This document shows, in pieces, positions 10,640 to 21,103 of a stretch of DNA of 64,000 nt. The stretch is from Diphasiastrum complanatum (taxonomy: Eukaryota > Streptophyta > Lycopodiopsida > Lycopodiales > Lycopodiaceae), in the NCBI GenBank assembly GCA_029204225.1, contig CM055113.1, positions 27,348,592 through 27,412,591 of the forward strand, given 5' to 3'. The first letter of the stretch is position 1. Each line of letters opens with the position of its first letter. The position numbers and the translations under genes are program-made. Below the pieces are notes generated by a model that searched no databases, had not been told where the DNA came from, and worked only from the letters and a program-made list of their open reading frames with translations.

Positions 10640-11959
10640 GATCGCTATTTTGACAATCTTCAATGGGGCGAAGACATGCAGTTCGAGTACTGTAGCTTCA
10701 TAGAAGAGCCAACAGCATACCAAGAAGCTATCCAGAGTCCAGAGGGAGAATTTTGGAAGTAGGCAATGTCAGAGAAGATCGAGTCGATGAGGCAAAACGA
10801 GGCATGGACATTAGAGCCACTACCAGAAAACAAAAAAATAGTCGACTACAAGTGGGTGTACAAGAAAAAGCTAAAATCAAATGGCACTATTGGCCACTAC
10901 AAGACAAGGCTTGTTGCAAAGGGCTACACGCAGAGATATGGTGTCGACTATTTCGACACATATTCGCTCATGGTGAAGATGACAAGCATAAGGCTACTCC
11001 TTGCATACGCCACACAGTACAATCTAGAATTTCACCAGATTGACGTGAAAACATCCTTTCTCCATGGAGATCTAGAGGAAAAAATCCTCATGAAGCAACC
11101 TGAAGGCTATGAAGACTCAGACAACAGACAATATGTCTGTCGAGTGCAGAGATGCATCTACGGTCTAAAACAGGCATCATGGGCCTGGTACAAAAAGCTT
11201 GATGGTCTTTTGAAGTCTCTAGACTTCAACCCTACTCAACCATACTGTAATGTCTACATCAAAAGAGTAGAAAAGAATTTTGTGATACTGACCATCTTCG
11301 TGGATGATTCGCTAATGATAGGAAATTCGTTGATGCTGATGAAAGACACGAAGAGTCAGATTTTTGAAAGCTATGAAATCACAGATCTTGGAGAAGCAAC
11401 AAAATGCCTAGGGCTGGAGATCAGAAGAGATCGAACAAATGGCAAAATGCACTTGAATCAGTCAGAATACGCCAAAAAAGTGCTGAAGCAGTACCACATA
11501 ATGGACTGCAAAGAGAAAGCCACACCAATGATAGCTGGAGCCAAGCTCACGAAACACGATTGTCGAAAAATAAAAGAGGAAGAACAGAGTATGACAGGTA
11601 TACCCTACTAGAGCTTAATCGGGAGTCTGATGTACTTGACAATTTGTACCAGACCGGATATGGCCTTCTCTGTTTACGCATTGAGCCAATTCTATTTCAA
11701 TCATGGTCTAGCACATTGGCAAATGTCCAAACGAATCCTACAGTATCTTAAGGGTACCCAGAATACTGGATTAACCTACAGAGCTAGAAACGAGGAGAAA
11801 GGATTCGAGCTGCATCACTACAGTGATGCGAGCTGGGCGAGCTGCAAGGATGACAGCAAGTCCGTTACTGGAGGATGTACAATAGCGTGCGGAACTGCAG
11901 TCAGCTGGATATGCAAAAAGCAAACCCTGGTAGCTCAATCCTCTTGCAAAGCTGAATAA
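10640..11959 (+). pseudogene. Copia family B reverse transcriptase and partial RNase H
   Basis: RT blocks are in order: AWTLEPLPENKKIVDYKWVY, KTRLVAKGYTQRYGVDYFDT, QIDVKTSFLHGDLEE, RCIYGLKQASWAWYK, and the catalytic site FVDDSL (both aspartates kept; F instead of the usual Y). After stops near 10760 and 11609 the frame continues into SLMYLTICTRPDMAFSVYAL and RNase H (HHYSDASWASCKDD, SVTGGCTIACG). It ends at SSCKAE followed by a stop at 11957-11959 and unrelated DNA. The rest of RNase H and the 3' LTR are missing. Confidence 0.92.
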
Positions 11960-12810
11960 GATTTTTTGAATGGCAATTGTAGATTTTGAAACCCTGTTAT
12001 TTTACATAAAAACAAAATGATCTTGTGAAAGGGAAACTGTCATGTGGTGCAAACATCTGATTTTCTGAAGTGTACATGTTTGGATTTTGTGGAGAGGAGC
12101 TCCACAAAGATCTTTTATGGACTTTGCAAGTAAAGATTTATTTTCTACATAAATGTATTTGGTGTGGATCCATTTACAAACATGGAGATCCACCAAGTGG
12201 TTTGAAGTATGAAGGTATGTAGCATATTATCTAGAGGTCATTTGTAGAAGATTGTATAAAACTCCAATCACATACACTAAAAATTAGTGCTATGGCTAGC
12301 TACTTCTACAGTGTTGATATGGCAACATCTTTCATTAACCTCTATTGTTTGATTTTGGTTTGTTTAGGTTAATGTTTACCTGCAAGGTTTCAACCTTAGG
12401 CGGGTACTTAAATTCTATGATTTGAGAGTTACTAGTATTGGTGGGTGAGAGAATTTTCAAAAACCAAATTTTAGCATCAAATACTCACACAACATGGGTT
12501 TTTTTCATAGCCAAAGAGGGCAGCAAGGCCCATCTATTCATGAAGTTTGCTTGTGAGGCTTGTGCAAGTGATAGATGAGGTTGGGGCCCATGCTTGTACC
12601 GTTAATCAAGGTGAGAAATACGGTCCTTTCAAAGGTGGACTAATGGATATCACCGTGTGGGGCTTGCTTTTTTGATCATTTTTCTCCCCGGTCTATTGTG
12701 AGATATTTACTTGTAGACTCTTCTCTTGCCCACACGAGTGCTCACCTCATACTCCTAGTCTGTTAGCTTCATGTAGTTAGAGCAAACAGAAGAGTCTAAT
12801 CTGATCTTCC
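11960..12810. other. Unassigned intergenic sequence
   Basis: No convincing coding region or recognised element. AT-rich with several short ORFs and no conserved motifs. It begins exactly where copia homology stops. Confidence 0.5.
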
Positions 12811-12826
12811 ACTATTATATAATCTC
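12811..12826 (+). promoter_or_regulatory. TATA-like box
   Basis: CACTATTATATAATCTC lies about 35 bases upstream of the first ATG of the following small ORF. It is AT-rich enough to occur by chance. Confidence 0.25.
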
Positions 12827-12849
12827 TGATCGACGGACATCTAATCCCT

Positions 12850-13257
12850 GTGACAAGTATTGCAGATCTCCAGATACTTCTGTCTCTGTGGAGGTCCTTG
12901 CAGTTTGGTTTGTGGTGTTCGTCAGGAAAAATGGTGGATGATGCATCAAGCGCAGCAGTGCGAGCCGTTTGTATGTATTATGCTGAAAATGATGACAGAT
13001 CTCAAAAGAATCAGCAGGGATGCGTTTCGAAGCTTCTGCATTGTATCTCAGAGGCCTACAACATGTTCTTTGCAATTCTCTTCCTGTTTTTCTTCGTGGG
13101 CACTGGCCTGGCCATTGCTTCATTCACTGATAATTCTATATTCTGTCGTGATTTGTGCCATGTTTCTCAGCCGGAGGCTAGAAATGAGGAGAACGACAAG
13201 ATGATGGGACTTAGTCTGCAGAAAGGTGAACCCGCTATGACTGCGAACGATCAGTAG
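12850..13257 (+). CDS. Hypothetical small single-pass membrane protein
   Basis: The open frame is 135 codons. A more conservative start is the ATG at 12931 (MVDDASSAAVRAVCMYYAEN), giving 108 residues. It has one strongly hydrophobic segment, NMFFAILFLFFFVGTGLAIA, between a cysteine-containing region and a charged tail (EARNEENDKMMG). I do not recognise the family. In favour of a gene: the ATG, the transmembrane segment, and less AT-rich composition than the flanks. Against: short length, overlapping ORFs in other frames, no detectable homologue by eye. It could also be an exon of a larger gene (a TTGCAG acceptor-like site lies at about 12861). Confidence 0.3.
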   Translation: MTSIADLQILLSLWRSLQFGLWCSSGKMVDDASSAAVRAVCMYYAENDDRSQKNQQGCVSKLLHCISEAYNMFFAILFLFFFVGTGLAIASFTDNSIFCRDLCHVSQPEARNEENDKMMGLSLQKGEPAMTANDQ

Positions 13258-13880
13258 GAACATGTCACGGCTATTATCAATTGACGTGGCATGTCTGGGA
13301 TGATTTTCAAATCATTTTCTCTTCTCGTAAGGGAAAATATCAGATATATCATCTATTTACAGATCTACAACGGCTGTAGGTTCTTCTCTTACGCTAGGCT
13401 GAATATTTGTACTCTATGGAGCTTTTCTGTCACGCTTCTTACTTCAATCCATGACGGTGTGAACAAAAGCATACAGAAGTAATCATATCTCTTTTGTTGT
13501 TTCTTTCATTTAACGGGCAAGCAATGGTTTGATGCAATATTTCAACTTGAAGAGCTATGTGTAAATGACAGATACAGCATAACGCAAACAAAATAGAGAC
13601 CTTTGTTCTCATCTTTCTATTAATTCTGTTTCAAACACATGACCTCAGACCAGCTGACCAATTTTTCTTTTAATCGGTTTGGTGATTTCTGTCTACCCTC
13701 AAATCAAAATAAATACTTCATACCCAATTTATCCATCTAACATCACCACTGTCTTTTAATTCAAGGGATTAAACACGCTAGGTTTACTACTAGCAATAGT
13801 CAACCATAGCTTGAAGATTTGAATGTTAGCACCTTTCTGGCTCCTGCTACTCAGATGTCGCATATTTGTTTACCTTTTAA
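13258..13880. other. Unassigned sequence downstream of the small ORF
   Basis: AT-rich, no gene or recognised repeat seen. Confidence 0.5.
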
Positions 13881-13885
13881 AGAGA

Positions 13886-14125
13886 AGCATGCTCAAATCT
13901 GAGGAACGTCGATGGAATGAAGTTGTATTAAAGGCTAAGGATGCATGCATGCATGCCAGCAAGCAAACCAACATCTAGGCGTACGGTATTCATCATGACA
14001 AAGTAGAGCGTGCTCAAATATGAGAAACAACCACATATGTTGTATTCAAGCCTAAGGCTAAGGATGCACGCAAGCCAGCAAAACAGATAAAAGGAAAACA
14101 AAGTCATGATCAGTGCATGGTATCC
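13886..14125. repeat. Degenerate ~120-bp tandem duplication
   Basis: Two adjacent copies share GTGCTCAAAT.TGAG.AAC, GTTGTATT.AAG and AAGGCTAAGGATGCA.GCA...GCCAGCAA in the same order. Confidence 0.7.
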
Positions 14126-14321
14126 GTCACTACGTTTATCTATACAAGATATAAAAGTATAGTTACATCCCGTACACATCACTATTGTGATATAAACGTA
14201 CCTAAAAACATGCTCACAAATATTAGCACCATAATAATTGCCGGAAGTCTTTATTATTCCACACAGTTTTTCCTTTTTCCTTGAAAGACAATGAAATGAG
14301 CACATGCGATTAACTTTGTAA

Positions 14322-14322
14322 G

Positions 14323-14386
<64 letters not shown>

Positions 14387-14387
14387 A
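14322..14387. repeat. Compound microsatellite (GT)n(GC)n(GT)n(GA)n
   Basis: Uninterrupted dinucleotide tracts are visible. Confidence 0.97.
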
Positions 14388-14625
14388 GGGTGCTGGGATT
14401 ATTTCACTAATATTTCATTTTACCTCCAAAGGTTAGCTCTAACCTTTGGAGGTTTAAAAAGTTAACCTTAAAGGCAGGCTATGTTGGCTGGCAGAAACAT
14501 GCCCAATTAAATGATGACACATAAGTTGAAGGTAACACTCTACCACCGAAATGTGGATTGACCCACATTTCTAGAGACTACCAACACGAGAGGCAACCAC
14601 TAGCGGCAGTCTCCATCGTGTAGCC

Positions 14626-14628
<3 letters not shown>

Positions 14629-14685
<57 letters not shown>

Positions 14686-14698
14686 TGTGTGTGTGTGT
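14629..14698. repeat. Compound microsatellite (GT)n(GA)n(GT)n
   Basis: Dinucleotide tracts with GT on both sides of a GA core. The order resembles the array at 14322-14387. Confidence 0.97.
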
Positions 14699-14699
14699 A

Positions 14700-15390
14700 A
14701 TCTAGATGCTAATTTTAGCTAGCTCACTTAAATGAGGAAGTCCAATGCCATAAATTTCAATTGCATAAACACATGGTTTATACAAGCTTATTATAATTGT
14801 TCTCTTACCTATGAACCAAAATTTGTCACCCATGCATTTTGTAGAAATGTGTTCTATACTAGGTATTTGCCATCTACTATAGCACATCAAACAACTGGAG
14901 CGGCGAGGGTGGCTACATGTTGTAGCCCACTTTTTGTTGGCCGTTGCTATGGCTTAGTACTAGGCTACTCTTGGCCAACATGTGTTGCCCTCGTCCAAGC
15001 TTTTCCCCTTCACAACCGCTACAAGTCATAGTATGGTACGATGATCTAGCTAATTGTTGTGACGCAAGCACAAGATGATGCTTACAATACATATCCATCA
15101 ATGCTAGGTTGAAAAGAGGAAAATTGTTTAGACATACCTCCTTGTAAGAAAACATTGTGGGTTGTTGCATATGACAAGAAAGTTGCTCTTTTTGCTTGTG
15201 TCAAGCATGAGTACTTTATTCTAGTGCAAAACACTAAGCAATTTGGCCTCGAGCCAAGGCACCATATTTCTTGTGTACTAGTTACTGGTTGATGAAAATT
15301 AAAGTTCCAAGTACAAAGTTTGTGATTTACCAACTACTTCAACTAAAGTTAGTTCCTTAATCAATTACAAGCTTAACCAAATTAGCACAA
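14700..15390. other. Unassigned sequence between microsatellites
   Basis: Short overlapping ORFs on both strands, none with recognisable motifs. Confidence 0.5.
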
Positions 15391-15394
15391 AAGC

Positions 15395-15488
<94 letters not shown>
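15395..15488. repeat. (CT)n microsatellite
   Basis: About 94 bases of CT with one GT interruption. Confidence 0.98.
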
Positions 15489-15491
<3 letters not shown>

Positions 15492-15738
15492 ATACCAAGT
15501 GCTTAGTTTTTGGCCTTGCCTTGTAAAGGCAATACTATGTGTTGAGGTCAGTCAATGGAGTTTGGAAAAAAGTCAACATTAAAGGATATTATGTGGTCGT
15601 GATCTTAGCTTCTAAGGCTGAAACCTTTGTTGAAGACTAAACTAACATCCATTGTTGTCATTAGAAAATTTATGCCAAGTCATGCAATCAACACTGAGGA
15701 GGTTTTGAAAAAATAAATAGTAGGTTGTGGAGAACATG

Positions 15739-15742
<4 letters not shown>

Positions 15743-15798
<56 letters not shown>
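15743..15798. repeat. (GA)n microsatellite
   Basis: About 56 bases of pure GA, outside the copia element that starts at 15878. Confidence 0.98.
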
Positions 15799-15800
<2 letters not shown>

Positions 15801-15877
15801 CGTGGTTGAGAATGTGTGTGGAGATGCGTGAAGGAAGAAAGATTTCATGCATGCAGCCATCCCTGAGGAGATATCTA

Positions 15878-16664
15878 TGTCGAAAGACTGAATGTTATTA
15901 GAAATGAGCTCTGATACCATGCCGAAAATCGAGAGTATGGCTGGCAGCGGAAGCTTGAGCGAGAGTGGGCGATGTAGGATCGGAAGTGCCACAGTTAGGA
16001 GCAGAAATATTCATGATGAATAATTCAGATAAGTGCAAATGAACAATACAGTAGTGAGACAAAAATTGCACGCTGATTAAATATCAACAACGAGTACAAT
16101 TGCTTGAAGTGATAACTTCAGCTTGATAGTTGAGCGTGATAATGCTGGCAACAAAAATTTCTAACTGATAAGATTGATTAGTGAACAACTTTTCAACTAA
16201 GTGTGTTCTCAGTTGATTCTATATTACAAATATCTACTTCTAAAATATTTGTTTGTTAAATATCTTTTTAGCATTAAATGTTATCTGCTATTTATTACAA
16301 CCGCCTTGTAACAATAAATGTATGTACAATAGTTGGTGAACTGCCATAAAGTCTTCTGACAGTTTATTTGGATCGATTTTTCCTTGATGAGAGAAAGTCG
16401 ATAAAAAGTTGGTTAGTTGATGGTTGGTGAAAAGTCGACAAAGTCGGGTAAGTCGACAAAGTCAAACTTGATGGAATTAGTGGAAAAACGTTGATGTCGA
16501 GTTTGAACATATATGTATACATGAGAGAGGATATACATGAGAGAAGTCAAAGTCAATGACTTCGATAGCTTTGATGACTTCGAAGTCGATGGAGTCGAAC
16601 TTCGACAGATTTTTCAGGATGCCCATTATTGAATGGACTTGAGGCAGAGCATCGAAATCCAACA
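15878..16664 (-). mobile_element. Element C 3' LTR (787 bp)
   Basis: On the minus strand it starts TGTTGGATTTC after a purine tract and ends TCGACA at 15878. It aligns along its length with 22947-23701 (shared GGCTGGCAGCGGAAGCTTGA, CAATAGTTGGTGAACTGCC). An internal primer-site-like TGGTATCAGAGC lies at 15908-15919, inside the LTR. Confidence 0.9.
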
Positions 16665-16673
16665 CTCCTCCTT
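16665..16673 (-). other. Polypurine tract of element C
   Basis: Minus-strand AAGGAGGAG directly abuts the LTR start. Confidence 0.75.
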
Positions 16674-17500
16674 AATGTGGATTTGGAAAAAAATTTATCT
16701 TTAGCATATTATGAAATCTACGATGGCGCTCCTTTGATAGAACTTTTGTTAAGTAATTTGCTGCCATTAGATCTGTCCTACAATAATATATTGACACTCC
16801 CCTGCTTTGCACTTTTTCTCTATGGCAGTGATAGTTGATTTTTATATTTTTGCTTCGAGCATGAAATCTCGAATTTAGAGACACTGCTATTGTGCTTTGA
16901 TTGTCACAATAAATTGTGCTATTGTGCTATTGTTCTTTGATTGTCACAATATATTGTCGTTGGATGTAGATGAGCAAGGTCGATATCTGCAACTAAAATT
17001 CTCAACCAAATTGCCTCCCCTTGGTAGTATTTGTGGCAGCTATGTATTTTGATTCGGTCGATGATATGCTACTGAGGTATGCTTTCGGCTGTTCCAAGAG
17101 ATTGGGCCTTGATTGTATAAAAATACAAATCCAGAACTTGATCTTTTGGTATCGATATCTCCTGCCCAATCTGCATCTATGTATCCTTCAAGAATATTGG
17201 TAGGTTGGCTGCCTCCATAAGAAATGCTGAGATTTTGATTGCTTGGACGTACTTCATGACCTTCACGAGTGCTTTCCAATGGGTTATACCTGGATTCGAT
17301 AGGAACTCCCTAAGTGAACTAATCAAGTATGCAAGGTCTAGTCGAGTGCAGAGCATTGCATACATTAGTGAGCCGATGATGGAGTGAAATGGATATTGCT
17401 TTATTTCCTCCTATTCTACCTTGACTTGAGGACATTGTTCTTTCGATAATTTGAGACCAGGGTCGAGTGGAAAGTAGTTCGATTTGCAATTGGTCATTCT
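16674..17500 (-). pseudogene. Element C RNase H domain
   Basis: Minus-strand reading begins with the linker after RT (DPGLKLSKEQCPQVKVE) and SLMYAMLCTRLDLAYLIS. RNase H blocks follow: GYIDADWAGDIDTKRSSSG, GPISWNSRKHTSVA and, after a frame change, SRFHARSKNIKINYH, then MAANYLTKVLSKERHR. At least one stop and two frameshifts are present. The upstream join to RT is interrupted by the insertion starting at 17501. Confidence 0.9.
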
Positions 17501-17877
17501 CATTAGAGGAGTTTTGAGCTCCAAAAAGACCCTTTAAGAATTCGTGCAAGATGTAGTTTGTATTATTAAAATATTACAGCACTAATACTTTTGACTTGCC
17601 ATAATTTTTTAATCGTAGCTCATAAGTATGTCATCTAATATATTATTGGAAAGCCCTTGTCAAGCGCTTTCTAATGCACTAAACTCCGCTAAATTCGGAC
17701 TTACCACTAAAAAGTTATGCCATTTTTAGTGTGGAATCCAAATGTGAACTCAAAAAATTACGTTACGTAGATTTCAAATTTGAGTGTTTTGATTGGTCCA
17801 TGGGTAAAAAGAAATTGAGAAAAAATATAAAAAGAATCTTTACAAAGGGTCTTTTTTGGATTTAGAACTCCTCTAAT
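17501..17877. mobile_element. Short TIR element (about 377 bp), MITE-like
   Basis: The left end reads CATTAGAGGAGTTTTGAGCT and continues CCAAAAAGACCCTTT. The right end at 17877, read in reverse complement, is CATTAGAGGAGTTCTAAATC and continues CAAAAAAGACCCTTT. These are ~36-bp terminal inverted repeats with few mismatches. There is no coding capacity. No target-site duplication is evident, perhaps because a second element with related ends lies next to it. The family was not recognised. Confidence 0.65.
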
Positions 17878-18420
17878 GATATTTTTTCAGTACATAAATA
17901 GTGAGATATCTTTCATTAGAGAAAATTTGGGCTCAAAATGGGCCCTTTAGGAAATTTGACTTCAGAGAGAGATTAGGTAGAGAGAGAATGGACACCGGTA
18001 CCATTTGGTTGTCGTTTTTTGAGTTTTCGATACTGCCTGCATTCTAACTACTGTGGTGAAAACTAGCTCTAACTTCAGGCATTAATTAGTTAAGCGTGCT
18101 TGTAATAATAGCCATACATTTGTCATATAATCCGGGGCTGTAAACGTCCACCAATAATTATATTACCGCATGGTACCTGCGCCTAAAAGTAATGAATGGT
18201 CTATATTAGTAAAGAATAATGGTCACCGAATTCCATACCCAGAGATACGATACGTTCATGGAAACTTACGAGGGCAATCATTTCTAAAGCTCTGCTCTAC
18301 ATAAGTGCAAACATAACAATAAAGAAAACTTTACGTTCGAATTTCACGTCTGAATATTTGTTTAGCACATGCATTTGGATATTCTTCAGCCATGACGGGT
18401 CACGTGGTGTTCCACTTGGC

Positions 18421-18501
18421 CTAGGAGGCGGTGGTGGTGGATTTCCTTGGTGGCCTCCTTGCATTGGGACACCTCTGTGTTGTTTGCTTCGTGCGAGCCA
18501 T
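18421..18501 (-). CDS. 26-codon ORF starting like histone H3 (M-ARTKQT)
   Basis: The ATG on the minus strand at 18501 opens a frame reading MARTKQTTQRCPNARRPPRK and a few further residues to a TAG at 18421. Residues 2-7 equal the first six residues of mature histone H3, with Lys4 in place, and a later RKST resembles H3 8-11. Codons resemble a plant H3 gene start (GCT CGC ACG AAG CAA ACA). It lies at the outer edge of the palindrome's left arm. It could be a captured H3 5' fragment or a mimic; expression is unknown. Confidence 0.4.
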   Translation of the reverse strand: MARTKQTTQRCPNARRPPRKSTTTAS

Positions 18502-19027
18502 TCGCGGACCCAATATCAAATTAGCACACGTGTAGGAAGTCAACAAATGCAGAATGTAGGTCGGGCGTGTCGTACCAATATCAGACAAGAAAGGCATAAA
18601 CTAGGCGATATCAGATGGGCACACAGGATTCCGGAATAGGAATATCACGCAGTCAGGCGCGCTGAACCGATATTGAAAAATGGTAACTTTTGAAAGACAG
18701 CTCGGATTGAGACGATTACATCGCCATTAGAAAGCCCTCGCCGAGAGCTTCTCAATGGCACCCCAACATGACCCAGTTCTGAGCTATAATTAAAGAGATA
18801 TTCTCAGTCAAAGTTTTGGGCGATCAATAGTCAACGATAAACCTAATATCAGATCGGTGTGCGGTTGACGAGTTTGACCCGGTCAGACCCTAAGGGCGCG
18901 CGCCGATCCGATATTAGGATTTTCAATATTTTTTGTTTTGGTTTTTTTTATGAGGGCTTCACAACGGCACCAGAATGACCTAATTCCGAGCTACGGTTCA
19001 AAAGTTAATGGCAGTCAAAGTTTTGGG
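18485..19027. repeat. Left arm of a ~1.1 kb palindrome
   Basis: Pairs in reverse complement with 19028-19548 around a centre at TTTTGGGCCCCAAAA (19021-19035). Shared blocks include TCATTCTGGTGCCGTTG, CCGATCCGATATTAGG, AACTGGGTCATGTTGG.TGCC, ATGGCGATGT and CGCGCTAATCCGATA-type units. Confidence 0.9.
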
Positions 19028-19548
19028 CCCCAAAACTTTGACTGCCTATAACTTTTGAACTGTAGATCGGAATTAGGTCATTCTGGTGCCGTTGCGAAGC
19101 CCTCATCGAGCTCTTTCCAGAAAAAATCTTTGAGATTCCTAATATCAGATCGGCATGTGCCCTTAGGGTCTGACCAAGTCAAACTGGTCAACCGCATGCC
19201 GATCCGATATTAGGTTGACCGTTGACTATCTCTTTAACCATAGCTCAGAACTGGGTCATGTTGGATGCCGTTGAGAAACTCTCATCGAGGGCTTTCTAAT
19301 GGCGATGTGATCGTCTCAATCCGAGCTGTCTTTCAAACGTTGCGATTTTTTTTAAACAACAGGCAATATTGGTTCAGTGCACCCGATCCAATCGTGATAT
19401 TCTTGTTCTAGACTCCTGCGCGCCATCTGATATCGCCTAGTTTCCGACTTTTCTATCTGATATCGGTTCGGAGTGCCTGACCTACATTCAGTAGCTACTG
19501 ACTTTCTACGTGCGCGCTAATCCGATACTGGGTTTGCGAATGGCCTTT
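19028..19548. repeat. Right arm of the palindrome
   Basis: Reverse complement of the left arm with scattered mismatches and small indels. It ends at TTTGCGAATGGCC, where an ATG (19540) matches the position of the left-arm ATG but the following codons differ. Confidence 0.9.
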
Positions 19549-19739
19549 GGTACTGAATGAAAACTAAATGAAATATTCTAATTTTCAGAGGGGATATTCT
19601 ACAAAGATTTCAAAGTGTGCGATTGTCCAAAAAACAAACATCAGCATGGGCAAAGTATGAAGACTCGGATTCAATCCAAAAATTTAACACAACGAACAAT
19701 GGCCTATACTCACCTGCACATTGATCTGTTATCGACTGC

Positions 19740-19955
19740 CAACTTTCATACTCGGGTTATCGGTTCAGTGCGCCTCCTATACTGCCTCATTGTTGAGCTG
19801 TACAGATGCGCGCTAATCCAAAACTAGGACATCTCATGGCCCGCACCAAACAAACTACTCGTCTTCATCTTGGCCCGCATCAATGGTTCCTCTTGGTCTC
19901 CAATTACGTGTCGCCATTAGTCCAAAATATCTCTATGGAAGTTGAGTATGAATGA
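19740..19955 (+). CDS. 39-codon ORF starting like histone H3, with duplicated upstream motif
   Basis: The block TCGGTTCAGTGCGCC...GCGCGCTAATCC, also found at the ends of both palindrome arms, recurs at 19760-19820. At 19836 an ATG opens MARTKQTTRLHLGPHQWFLL and runs to a stop at 19953. Seven of the first eight residues after Met match mature H3 (T for A at position 7). After residue 8 the H3 likeness ends. It points away from the palindrome centre, mirroring the ORF at 18501. Confidence 0.4.
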
Positions 19956-20347
19956 GAACAAAGAGAATGAGAGGTATACCTAAGAATGACAAGAAGTTCC
20001 TAAAATACAAGGATTAGTTAACTATAGTTTATGACTATTTGTCAAATCAACCTCGAGTGTACAAATATGGGTAGCAAAAGAGTATTCGGACAGTAATTGT
20101 AGTCCAATCACAATCGTTTGTACTGCCCGGCGGGATTTTTGAGAATCACCAAAATTCGGCCGGGAAAGGCAAAGGCAATTTTCGTCCATCAACCACTATT
20201 ATAGTTCATCACAAATGGACACCATTGATTGGGCCACTTAAGCATTGAAAGCGTGCAAAGTCAAAAAAAAAGCATCTTGACAACGGGCCCATTTTGAGTT
20301 CTAATATCCCCTAATGGCTGGGTGATAAAAATCAGTCTATTGGGTCG

Positions 20348-21103
20348 AATTCAGAAACTTTTGATTCTGAGACAATAGTGAGCTAGACCCATATCAGTCA
20401 TTTTGTACTCCTGGGCTAGCATGCATTTTGTATCATTCATTAAATTCAGATTGTTACTGAATAGTAACGTATCACCTACATAGAAAGTGATGATAATGAA
20501 GAAATTTGTCATAGACTTCAAGTAAACATTCGAGTCTTCCGAATTTGGAATAAAACCATTCTCAATTAAAAATGCATTGATTTTATAAAACCAGGATCTA
20601 GGTGATTGTTTCACACAATAGAGAGCCTTGTGAATTTTGCATAGAAGGTGCTGCTTACCCTTCAGTTCATATCCCTCTGGCTGCGACATATAGATTTTCT
20701 CTTTGATAGTCCCATTGAGGAAGGCTGTCTGGACATCCATTTGTTGGACTTCAAGATCGACTGCAGTTGCAAATGAGAGTAGTAGTAGAATTGAAGCATG
20801 TTTAATGACAAGAGTGAAAATCTCCGAATAATCCAAATCTGAAATGTGGGAGAAGCCTTTGGTGACTAGCCTGGCCTTGTATCGATTTAGTCTTCCTTCA
20901 GCATCATACTTCGCTTTGAATATCCATTTGCATGGAACTGGAATTCGATCCTTTGGCGACTGAGCTACAATCCAAGTTTGATTCCCTATAAGAGAATCGA
21001 ATTCAATATTTATTGCAGCTTTCCACTGGTCAGCATCAGGTATTGACATTGGCTCAGAAACAATGGTTGGTTCCTGCACAAAGTGGTAGGTTGGATCATC
21101 CAT
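20348..21103 (-). pseudogene. Element C reverse transcriptase with YVGD active site
   Basis: A 250-codon open frame holds most of the copia RT: NQTWIVAQSPKDRIPVPCKW, RYKARLVTKGFSHISDLDYS, QQMDVQTAFLNGTIKEKIYM, KALYCVKQSPRSWFYK and the active-site block FYVGDTLLFSNN at 20471-20482, followed by MTDMGLAHYCLRI. Family members have YVDD here; the first catalytic aspartate is glycine, which should abolish polymerisation. The long open frame despite this suggests fairly recent decay. The domain is cut just before the RNase H linker. Confidence 0.93.

Larger units (their letters stand above)
17914..20316. mobile_element. Larger CATTAG-TIR element containing a palindrome
   Basis: The left end reads CATTAGAGAAAATTTGGGCT then CAAAATGGGCCCTTT. 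The right end at 20316, in reverse complement, is CATTAGGGGATATTAGAACT then CAAAATGGGCCCGTT. Its first ~300 bases recur at 899-1265. The interior carries a ~1.1 kb inverted repeat and H3-tail-like start codons. It sits between the RT and RNase H of copia element C and so inserted after it. No transposase reading frame is visible. Confidence 0.55.
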
